A stretch of 64,000 nucleotides of DNA, taken from NCBI GenBank assembly GCA_965649825.1, contig OZ287697.1, positions 310,001 through 374,000 on the forward strand, in the 5' to 3' direction. Origin of the DNA: Penicillus capitatus (Eukaryota > Chlorophyta). The notes beneath the pieces are model-generated. The model ran no database searches. It saw nothing but the letters and a program-made list of their open reading frames with translations, and was not told where the DNA came from. Positions 45,155-54,766 of the stretch are shown here, in pieces (the stretch's first letter is position 1; each line of letters opens with the position of its first letter). The translations under genes and the position numbers were made by a program.

Positions 45155-45480
45155 ATTCCAAGAGGAAGGACGCCGTGTTGCTTGTGTTATTCTTTCGAAA
45201 AGATGGCACCGGATATAGACGTCAAATCGCTCCGTCCAGTCAGTCCGTGTGGTACATTCGCGGATGTGACCTGCGTCCACGACGCCGTTTAACACCAGAG
45301 ATTCGCCGAAGGTCTCTCGCCACTCGAAGCAACAACTAAGTCATCACTGGCTCTCTTGCTTCATAGACGACGCCGCTGCTGTGCTCGGCGTAGAGAGATG
45401 ACGGTTTCGCTTTGTCGACTGTCGTCGGCTGCTATCCGGCTCAGAACACGTCCATTCGGAGATTCGCCTTCGGCTATTCT
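45155..45480 (+). repeat. Conserved 3' block, copy 2 (downstream of ANK5)
   Basis: Homolog of 42880-43200; near-identical core at 45195-45282. It lies about 350 bp after the ANK5 stop, compared with about 270 bp after ANK4. Confidence 0.6.
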
Positions 45481-46238
45481 CTCCCTTAGTTTCGGTCTGT
45501 GTAGCTGAACAGTCGAAGCGTTTTGAGTCTTGCACCTCTGTGCTTGTGCCTTTCTTGAAATTCCGTACATTACTTGGAGTACGCACACACTCCGTTCGTT
45601 CGTTGCAGTCGCCTGCAGCGTACCGCGTCGGAGCGCTCCACTCTCTGAGCAGTTCGACTGTTGCCACCGACGCTCGTTCCACATCCCAGTCATTGAAATA
45701 GCAGAGAAACGTTGGCCCTTGCAATGTCGACGTTCAGCGCTGGTAACAGCCTCGTAGGGAACTGCCTCGCAACACGGCGTCGTCTCGGCGTCTTGTTCTC
45801 TGAAGAGAACTGCATCCTCAAGCAAAAGAGGGAGATGTTCCCATGCCCTTTTGAGTTCCGTGTCGGAATGGAAGTCGTATTGGACGCCCTATGTCTTTGT
45901 ACGAATACTGAATGATAAAGCTGCGTCGGTAATACTTTCTGCCGTCGTCCACCTCACAAAGAGGACAAATCACGACAGCCTCTTCTTGAGACGATGTCAA
46001 GCAACTGGCCGTCAGCCGTCACACGACACGCAAGTGAAGAGCCGATTCCTTTCTGCCATGTTTTTACACGTGGTCGATGCAGGATAGAGTCAACGGTTGA
46101 TGTGACTTTCTAATATCGTCCATCCAGTCTAAGACGGACGCTGAGGTGGCACAGAGAAAGGATGAAGTTCCCACAGCGGTGACCGATAAACAAGGACCGC
46201 AGTGCGAACTGAACCGTGAAGAGACTAACCACCAATAG

Positions 46239-46264
46239 TATTTAAGGAACTGCTCCGGTGCGGA
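46239..46264 (+). promoter_or_regulatory. TATA-like box plus GCTCCG dyad of ANK6
   Basis: TATTTAA at 46239 and GCTCCGGTGCGGA at 46252, 101 bp before the ATG used. Confidence 0.55.
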
Positions 46265-46339
46265 GATTCATTCAACATTTCGCCCGGTCTTCTTTTTCCT
46301 GTGTCGAGTGTTTACGTTTCAATATCCACCAGAATCAAA

Positions 46340-47108
46340 ATGTTGCGTTCCTATTTGCTCTTGGTCGCTTTATTGGCATTGACGAGTTCCAAGGCAGCCG
46401 CTTATCCGTATCCGCCTCAATGTGAGCCTGCCTGGTGCACTGCCGCCAAAAAGAAAGACGAATCGGTCATTCGCGAGGCAATTCAGAACGGCAACAGCAA
46501 CAGCAAGATTTGCTCCTGTATTTGTGAACCGCCGGAGGATGAATGGAAGAGACTTCTTCACGTGACGGCATGTTCGGAAGCCGTGGCCTTTGCAGACCTG
46601 ATGATAACGAATCCACCCGACTGCTGGGTTGATATCTATGATGTCAATGGCAACACGCCTCTGCACGAAGCGGCTGGATGCTGTAACACGCCGATGGCAT
46701 ACGTACGTTACGTGCTCATGCGTTTATTGTCGGAATTTGGCGCTTTCTAGGTGTTTTTGTCGGCGGGAGACGACCCTTTGAGCTCAAACAAACCTGCCCC
46801 TTCGAGCTCAAACAAAGCTGACCCAGAGCGTGAGAACTGGGATGACGAGACGCCGATGTGTGTCGCCGCTCGTCAAAAGAATCCGAACTGTGCCGGCATT
46901 GTGAAGCATCTGGTCGAGTTCGGAGCTGACGTCTGCACGCCATGCCCGCCTGACCCCAAGTACCCATACATTCCAGTTTATCCATACGACGTCGCGGTGA
47001 AAGTGGGGAACAAAATAGTTGCCGACGTAAGCTCCTGATTCTATTAACGTCCGCGCAAAATGTTATTTGCTACAGACCATTGAGCAACTCGGCGGCAATG
47101 TTTGTTGA
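46340..47108 (+). CDS. Secreted cysteine-rich ankyrin-repeat protein ANK6
   Basis: Exons 46340-46702, 46751-47026 and 47076-47108 give 223 residues. The ATG at 46340 was preferred to an upstream in-frame ATG because it starts directly at the signal peptide (LLLVALLALTSSKAAA). Layout as in ANK4: CEPAWC, DESVIREAIQNG, CSCIC, RLLHVTACSEAV, DVNGNTPLHEAAGCCN, then a second unit with an 8-residue internal duplication (a Ser-Ser-Asn-Lys motif twice) before NWDDETPMCVAA, GADVCTPC, YPYDVAV, and a very short last exon EQLGGNVC. Confidence 0.85.
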
Positions 47109-47725
47109 GAATTGAAGATTGAAGCGAGAAGGCTTTGCCGATTCTCGCCTAAGACGCCGCATTCGGCGCAAAGACCATTTCCACCACAGCTATCCTTTCG
47201 TCTCTTTCACTCGCGTCTATACTTTGTCAAAACGCTTTTTTATTGCGCTGTCACAAAGCGCTTGGGGATACTGATGAGATTGGCAAACGTGTGTGGGTAT
47301 GCTATGCATGTAATGAAACGAATCTAACACAAAAAGAATCTCTCCCGACCGTAGCCGATAAGCAGACGCACGCATCGACGACAGCGTCGCCTGTGACGCA
47401 TTCCATTCCCCACAACGCTGGGCGAAATGACGAGCTGTTACTTAGCGAGCAACGGCGACGGTAACGTCGTTTCGTTCAGGAGAGGATGGGCTGCGTGTCC
47501 TGTCGTCTAGATACAGACGTCAGCTATCATGCATCTCGTCACGGATGATGAATTGTCTGCGATTTGTGGCCAGCGGTCGTTCGCATCTCGCGTCATCCGA
47601 ATCCGCTATCCGGCCTCGCATTTTCAACGATAAGTCTTCCCGCTCCCCACGGGCAACGATTACGAAAATTTTGCATACCGGTCAGCGCGGAGTCTGCCTC
47701 ATACACGCCGTAAACGCACCCGAGA
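47109..47725. other. Intergenic between ANK6 and ANK7
   Basis: About 620 bp, no gene and no good TATA match. The conserved 3' block found after ANK4 and ANK5 is absent. Confidence 0.4.
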
Positions 47726-48501
47726 ATGTCGGTTACCGTGTTTCTGTTTTTTGTTCTTCTTATTGCTGACATCGGAGAAGGTAAACGCTATTTTGCGGTG
47801 CGCGCACTGACGGTGTGCATGTTCAGTCGTTTCTCCCTCACCCAAGAAAGCACCATCATTTTCGACCACCAAATGCCCTTCCGAGCTCTGCAAAGCTGTC
47901 AGAAAAAGAGATGAGAGTGTTGTACGGGAGTATATACACAGTGGATACCCCTATCTCTGCAGCTGCAGCTGCGACAGACGTGGAAACAAGCTTCTGCATA
48001 TGACAGCGCGAACAGAATCCATTGTTTTTGCCCATTTGATGCTAGAAGACCCGCCTGGATGCGAAATCGACGTACAAGATAAGAAGAGGAACTCACCTCT
48101 TCACAAAGCTGCAGAAGTGTGCAACGGTCCCATGACCAACGTCCGTTATCCTATCGCTCAATACTCACCTTTACGTTCTCCTTGCTGTGTAGTTGTTCCT
48201 GGACAAGAATGGAACACTCGCGTCGCTACGTAATCGATCGAAACTGACCCCCCTTTGTTTAGCAGCTCAGCGTAACAATGCAGACTGTGGAGGCGTCGTG
48301 AAGGATTTAGTGGGTAAAGGAGCAAATATCTGCCAGAAGTGCAAAGGAAAGCTGCCGTATGATCTCGCTGTGCATAAAGTGACAAGAGATGTGCGTATCG
48401 CAGCGCTCTATCGATATCGCTCATCCCTCTGTGCTGCGGCATTGCTGTAGATCTTCGAGCAACTCGGAGGCCGGAGTGTTGAAGATGGCGGCAATTGTTG
48501 A
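47726..48501 (+). CDS. Secreted cysteine-rich ankyrin-repeat protein ANK7
   Basis: Exons 47726-47780, 47851-48140, 48193-48390 and 48451-48501 give 197 residues. As in ANK1-3, a phase-1 intron splits the end of the signal peptide. The rest follows the family plan: CPSELC, RDESVVREYIHSG, CSCSC, LLHMTARTESIVFAHLM, a first loop with NSPLHKAAEVCNGPM, then TPLCLAAQRNNADCGGVV, GANICQKCKGKLPYDLAV, and a last exon EQLGGRSVEDGGNC. The first ankyrin loop is less typical (DVQDKKRNSP). Confidence 0.82.
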
Positions 48502-51191
48502 GTGATCACGGCGGTCCGGACAACTGGCCCGACACCAAGGGGTATCCGATGATTGTTGCGATTTGTGTCTGCTCGTTTACTATTGTTGTCGTGTTGCAAT
48601 CCTTCGTCCGACCCTTATCCACGCACACAATTCTGTGTGTGACGTGGGTTACCGGAGGTATCCTCTGTTTTTTCTCTGTAAACACCGTGTAGACGTCAAT
48701 CGATGCATTCATTGTGTTTCTGACAGACTTGCGCAACACATTCAATCGCTATTCGTTACTGTGTACGGGTTTGGGATTTTAACAAAATGTTGAACTCTCG
48801 CCGTCTGTGTGAAGGGTAGTGTAAGTAAGCACTGAACTGCAAACGCAGAGCTAAAAATGCTGTCTGTGTGCAAGATCGACTGTAAGCTGGATAACATTTA
48901 AGAGGGGGGGCATTGGATATCGTAAGATCGATAAGGAGGACATTAACGATTGATTGGGGGGCAGTCATGGGAGGAGCCGTTGATGATCAGATAAATGCAT
49001 TTCTATTGTAAGATGCATGCTTAGAGGGAAGAGGCGTCGTCTCAGACGGATCTCCTTCGAAGCGATGTTGATGTTGTAGAATGCCTCGGTCGGGTGCTTC
49101 GCCGCGACGGTGAGGATTCGTCGTTGCGATCAACCGTCGACGATCGTCCCCGCGGCTATCGCAACGATGCGACGGAACTCTGAAGGTGCCGTCGCCGAGA
49201 CGCCCGCGTCGCAGTGGCACAGCACGTCTTTTCTTTCGTTCCTTCGTCGTCTATCGATCGCGCACGAGCGTTGTTGTCCTCACGTCCTAGTACAACTTAG
49301 CTTTCGGCTGTGTATAACTAACAATCTACATGGTGATGTGACCTTCGCTCAGGATCAAGCCTGTTGATGCATTGTGAGGCTATTGGCTATCAGTTCAGCG
49401 AGTAGGTCGTGTGTTAACGCATTGGGAGATGGCTCTTCAATCCATCTTTGTATTTACCTTCAGGGAGATGCACTAATGCTGTTCGTTGAGAGGAGTCTCC
49501 CCCTAGACGAGATGATTTTAGCTATGTATTCACTCGATAAAGACATAAATGCCAGCTTTGGTGTCAGTCTGGACGCTGGTCACGGATAACGTGGCTCGAT
49601 CGGCACGTAAGTAAGTGTGGGTGATTTATCCTGCGGTATCGACGCACCTTGAAAGCAGATTTGACTGAAGCATGCAGAAACGGCACTAGACAGACATGAG
49701 AGATAGAGCATCCGCTGTTACTTACCACGAGCATCTCCTAAAAGGCTCAGTCTATGACCCGTGGGTCACGCATAAGACGTTGATTGATTGGCCTAGACTA
49801 AAGTCGAACGAAATCTTCAGTGGGGAATCCAGTCATAGACTCCTTCTCTATTACGCATCTATTAAATGGCACAGCACAAATGGTTGGATCAGACTTCGTC
49901 TAATGTGGCATTGCTGAACGGTGCTGTGCACCGACATTCCTCATCATGGCTGTTGGCTGTGGTGAAGTTTCGGGTGTCTTGTCGACAGCACGTTCAGCTC
50001 AACGTACCAATCTCGTCGAAGAATACAGAGAATGCATCCCGTTAACTATGGATGCTGGGTTAACCAGTTCAAGCATGATTGATTTGGGATTTTGTCATTC
50101 TAATAGATTTTACGCATCGACGGAAAAATGATCCCGTAGAATCATGCACGTCTCGGATAGCGATCTTACACCACAGGATCCGAAGCAAATCAAGATACGT
50201 TACACCTGAACCACTCGATTGTTCGGTATCGCATTCGCATATTCGACGCAAACGATGCAGTTTTTTCATCGTCGCAGAAAGCGCCCGTGTCGTTACAAAG
50301 AGTACCACTAGCCGTAGGCAAACTCGCTGAACATCTGCTGTCGTTTTATCGTCCGTCCGCGCAAAACCGTGGCCGGTGGATGATGCCCATGGTGGATGCT
50401 TACAGATGGGCTAGCCGATTTGAGCAGCAGAGAACGAGCTGCTTCGTGGACGGACGGTCGAGACGGTGAGAAATTTGCCAGTCGACGTTGTGCATCTTGC
50501 TGTCGACAGCTCGCGCGTTCGTTCCGAATGCAAACACGTGTCCACAAGTTGACTGTACCTTCCTTTCGGCAGGAACGACAGTGGGAATTGGACAGCGAAC
50601 AATTCGACAGGATATTACCGAGCTCTGAATGTCTAGCTCTGTCGCGATGTCGCCGCAGCAAAAGGAATCCAAACACGAGCTACGGTCGATGCAGCTGCCG
50701 TCTGCTCTGTCGACGTTGACATGCAGCACGTTGAAAGAGAGATGAACGGGGAGTGCTTTTTCGTAGGCCGAATATGACAAGAGATGAGGAGGTGGGATAT
50801 GAGTCTCTAGCTCAGTGGGGGGTTGATCATGATTGTATACAGGTAGGTAGGTAGGTCATTGGTCGAAACGGTCGGTTGTGTTTGACCACGATGTCTTGGA
50901 TGGTGTGTTCGTGCTAGGGGCAGTTTCCCATTAGCTGCCAACAATAAGTGTTCTATAATAGCTCCCAGGAAGTTGGAAAAGAAGAAATAGCCAATCAGCT
51001 GCCTCGAAAATACGAGAACCAATGGTTTTGTCCATACATGGAAGCTGACAGTACTGCTGCCATCTGCATGGCACCTTCTTGACCACCGGCTATAAAAGTC
51101 GCGTCGTGGTGGACGGAGCATTGGACCATATTCGCGTTTGGAGTTTTTGTTGTCTCCTGACGAAACTCTCTCTTCAGTTGTGTTTTGTCAG
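48502..51191. other. Intergenic between ANK7 and ANK8
   Basis: About 2.7 kb without a supported gene. A possible intron end, GGTGATGTGACCTTCGCTCAG, at about 49331-49352 hints at an unseen exon following. Frames at 50396-50719 and 50400-50780 overlap on opposite strands and have no domain. Confidence 0.35.
51091..51098 (+). promoter_or_regulatory. TATA box of ANK8
   Basis: TATAAAAG 101 bp before the ANK8 ATG. Confidence 0.6.
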
Positions 51192-52533
51192 ATGGTTTCA
51201 TCGGGATCCATATCGACGGCATTTGTCTTTATCCTGCTGTCGGTGGGAAGTGAGGTCTTTCGTGCGTAATCGCTGTGCTGAAGTGAGTGCACTAGGCAAT
51301 GCTGCGTCGACGCGGCGTTTGAAACAAGAGGTGTCGCCCTCGCCGCCAACGGCGTCAGCCGGCGTCAGTGTATCCTTCGTGGAGTCAAGCCCTACACCGC
51401 CGAGTATCAGCATCTCGCTAAGTGCAGTAACCTCGCCTGTAGATCCGCCTGCCGACACCACTCCGCCACCGGCAAGCCCGGCGGACCCCGTGACATCTCC
51501 AGCGGACCCGCCTGCCGACGCAACGCCGCCGCCGGCAAGCCCGGCGGACCCCGTGACATCTCCAGCGGACCCGCCTGCCGACGCAACGCCGCCACCGGCA
51601 AGCCCGGCGGACCCCGTGACATCTCCAGCGGACCCGCCTGCCGACGCAACGCCGCCACCGGCAAGCCCGGCGGACCCCGTGACATCTCCAGCGGACCCGC
51701 CTGCCGACGCAACGCCGCCACCGGCAAGCCCGGCGGACCCCGTGACATCTCCAGCGGACCCGCCTGCCGACGCAACGCCGCCACCTGCAAGCCCGGAGGA
51801 CCCCGTGACATCTCCAGCGGACCCGCCTGCCGACGCAACGCCGCCACCTGCAAGCCCGGAGGACCCCGTGACATCTCCAGCGGACCCCGTTACCTCGCCC
51901 CTAATGTGCCGCCCAGAACTCTGCTCAGCAGCACAGCGTCGTGACGAATCAGTCGTTCGAAGTGCTATTGAAGATGGAGAGGCCGGTCTTTGCGATTGCG
52001 TTTGCGACCCTACTACTGGAGACACACTTCTTCATGTGAGCGCATGCTCTGAGGCCGTGGCATTCGCTATACTGTTACTCGAACCTCCGCCGATGTGTGA
52101 CGCGGATGTCATGGACGCCGATGGGGGTTCTCCTCTCCACGAAGCAGCAGGCTGCTGTAATGCACCCATGGCATTCGTAAGTTCAACCATCCCTCTTTGC
52201 CTGTCACATCAACTGCTTTTCAGAACTTTCTGCGCTTTGGAGCCGACACCGAAAAGCTCAATGCCGCCGGGATGACGCCTCTGTGCGTTGCCGCCATGCA
52301 AAACTCAGAGACTTGCGCCCCAGTCGTCGTGCAACTGGTCAGCGACTTCGGTGCCGATGTCTGCTCGCCATGTCCAACAGACACTGGCCCAATGTTGCCT
52401 GTCGATGTCGCCGTCAACCCTGTCGTCAAGAATGTAAGACATCGATTGCTGTCCCGTCTAAAGCTTGATCTGCATGGCATAGATTATCATCCAAAACGGC
52501 GGAAACCCAGTCGATCTTGGAGGCACGTGTTAG
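51192..52533 (+). CDS. Secreted ankyrin-repeat protein with long Pro-rich repeat region, ANK8
   Basis: Exons 51192-51249, 51296-52176, 52224-52433 and 52483-52533 give 399 residues. The signal peptide is cut by a phase-1 intron of 46 nt. A Ser/Pro stretch is followed by seven 21-residue units TSPADPPADATPPPASPADPV (last two with Glu for Ala), a linker absent from all other members. The family domain follows: CRPELC, RDESVVRSAIEDG, CDCVC, LLHVSACSEAVAFAILL, DADGGSPLHEAAGCCNAPMA, a second unit TPLCVAAMQN with GADVCSPC, and the last exon IIIQNGG...GGTC. The extended Pro-rich stalk suggests presentation of the ankyrin head away from a wall or membrane. Confidence 0.85.
51430..51900 (+). repeat. 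63-bp coding minisatellite in ANK8
   Basis: Seven units of 63 bp plus a partial one. Units 2-5 are almost identical at base level, differing by a G/A exchange or two; unit 1 and the last two show single substitutions. This implies recent expansion or homogenisation. Confidence 0.9.
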
Positions 52534-53535
52534 ATCAACCCCCTCGATGCAAAGCTCCAGTAATGAGAAGTAGTCCTTCAAGATGCGTCTATTCCACAAC
52601 CGGAACAAGTCGAATGTCGTATCATTTTCAGCCAGATGTTCTTTTTTCTTTCGGATTTATGCGCTCAGATGAAGCGTTTAGACTCCACGAGATCGTCAAG
52701 TTTGCCGGGAAACGATTCGGTGTAACGTTTTCGTGCGATTGATGGAACTTACCTCTCTCCTCGCGCGTTATCATCCGCCTGTCACCGACAATGCTGAAAA
52801 AGAAGGTCATCTATGCGGCCTCGATAGATATTGTCTCGAATGACCGTTGTTCGATCGCTGCCCGATTCGCTGTTCATCGGTGACGTGACGTGCGCGGCAT
52901 TGAGTGCAGAGCCTTATTCCTAATCACAATCTACATCTATGACCGTCGTACTGCCAAAGGATGCATCGAAATGCTTGAAATGCATTCAGCGCCGCCCTTA
53001 CGCTTTCGTGCGTGTGTAAATGAATGAAGGTCGAAGAAACGCGACGCTGAAAGTTCTATAAACACACCAACGCAGCATTCCATCAATTACAAAGACATGC
53101 TCACTAGCTGCGAACCCTCTTGCTGTCTCTTTTAAGCTCACAAGGGAGCGAGGTCTGTCATTTACGTCTTTTCCAATACAGCCTAGAGCGCTGACAATGA
53201 ACCCTTCAACCCATCTTGCTGCAACAGTCCAAAGACTCCGTCAAACTTGGCACCGTCGCTGAAAGCATTCCGCGTCGTTTCCAGACAGACGACGAACTTC
53301 ACCGTCGATTTCCCGCTGGTTCACGAACAGCGTCGTATTCCATTGGATGGGGTCTGCCACGCAAGCCACCCTTGGACGCGTTCTCATTGGAACTCGATGA
53401 CGACAAGACGCATCGACCAGCGAAATTCAAGACGAACTTGACCGTCTCGACTATAAAAGCGCCATTCCTTTCTCTCTCGCCGTCTTTGCGGCTTCTCCTT
53501 TTCTCATCTCACGAATCTGCTCTTCTCGACGCGCC
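52534..53535. other. Intergenic between ANK8 and ANK9
   Basis: About 1 kb without a supported gene. Ends with the ANK9 TATA box and a pyrimidine-rich leader. Confidence 0.4.
53452..53459 (+). promoter_or_regulatory. TATA box of ANK9
   Basis: TATAAAAG 84 bp before the ATG, followed by a pyrimidine-rich leader. Confidence 0.6.
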
Positions 53536-54456
53536 ATGAAGTCATCCTTGGTCTTCGTCCTGCTCGTCTGTCTCTTCGCCAGTCTGACAGGCAGACACTG
53601 CTACACGGATTTACCGCTTTGCTGACGGACTTTGTGTCTTGGCTCAGTTTCCGACGCGCAAGGCGTTGCGACACAGGTATCTACTGCCTTGCGTTCCGTG
53701 ACGGGATGCTCGACGACGGTTCTCTTCGTGACTAGGCGTGCAGTCAAGCGTGCGAAGCTGCCCGAAAGAAGGACCCCGAAGTCATTCGGGCACTGCTCGC
53801 TAGTGGCGCTGACCTGTGTCACTGCCGCTGTACCTGCAACGGCGAGACGCCGCTTCACCTCTCCGCGGCGACAGAGTGCACTTTGTGCGCCGAAGTGCGA
53901 TACCAACAGCGCTGTCGTGGCAAAACAACGCATAACGCGATATGGCTGTAGCTTTTGACCCAGGAGCCGTCGAGTTGCTATGTGGACCGCCTGAACTTTG
54001 ATGGGGACTCTGGACTGCTGATGGCGGCGAATATCTGCCAAAGTCCAATGACCAACGTACGCGCCGCGCCTAACCGACGGTGATGTGACCTTTGCGTATG
54101 TGCCGACTGTTTAGACTTACCTGAACGCCGGAGCGAATCCCAACGCAGTGAACTACTACGGCAAGACGGCACTCTGTTTGGCAGCTGCTCTCGAAAGCGA
54201 CCGCTGCGGTGGTGTTATTAACGTACAGACAGCATTCCTTCATACTTCTCGTGCTCAATCTTTGATCCATCTCTACAGGACTTGGTCACCGGAGGAGCAG
54301 ACATCTGCCAGAGATGCAACGGCCAGACGCCGTTCGAAATTGCCACGTATCCGAACAACAAGAATGTAAGACGCATAGACTCCTGTGGACGGTGGCACCA
54401 AGCACGTCTTGTTTTCCTAGATTATCATCCAGAATGGCGGAGATAACTGTCCTTGA
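53536..54456 (+). CDS. Secreted cysteine-rich ankyrin-repeat protein ANK9
   Basis: The ATG at 53536 opens a signal peptide (LVFVLLVCLFASLTG). The 3' structure is well defined: an exon ending at about 53898, then about 53951-54057, 54115-54222, 54280-54365 and 54421-54456, all phase 0. They encode QACEAARKKDPEVIRALLASGADLCHC, NGETPLHLSAATECTLC, then GANPNAVNYYGKTALCLAAA, GGADICQRCNGQTPFEIA and the tail IIIQNGGDNCP. It is the member with the clearest ankyrin consensus and the most introns, so it may be closest to the ancestral gene. The 5' junctions between the signal exon and the first Cys-containing exon are unresolved: canonical choices hit a stop, and a GC-AG donor near 53594 is one possibility. 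Confidence 0.75.
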
Positions 54457-54766
54457 ACAGACAGAGATTCTGCCGCTCTCACACAAAACACCACACACCG
54501 AAGCCCGGTTTCATTTTGATGATACCCTCGCTCGCCTAGAACCTATCCGTTGCGTCCACATAGCTTGTATCCGCATTCAGACGATAGAGAACGATGTTTT
54601 TAAGAACGTCTTCCACGCATCGGTCTGTTCGTCTCCCGTCGTCCGTCATCGTCAAGCAGCACGGCAGAGATTCCACGCGCATCATCGGCGCTATGGCATC
54701 TATGTCGTTCCTATCGATGCCCCTAGTCTCTTAAACCATTCAAGCGCTTGTTTGATTTGAAACGTC

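Larger units (their letters stand above)
44810..46339. other. Intergenic between ANK5 and ANK6
   Basis: Contains the second copy of the conserved 3' block, then about 850 bp without a supported gene. The ANK6 promoter lies at 46239-46264. Confidence 0.45.

Noticed and set aside
50805-50880. Possible tRNA gene: TAGCTCAGTGG resembles an A box
   Set aside because: No matching B box (GGTTCRANNCC) at the right distance and no pairing acceptor stem.
51198-52025. Long minus-strand open frame opposite ANK8
   Set aside because: It is the shadow of the 63-bp G/C-rich repeat; the plus strand has signal peptide, splice sites and family homology.
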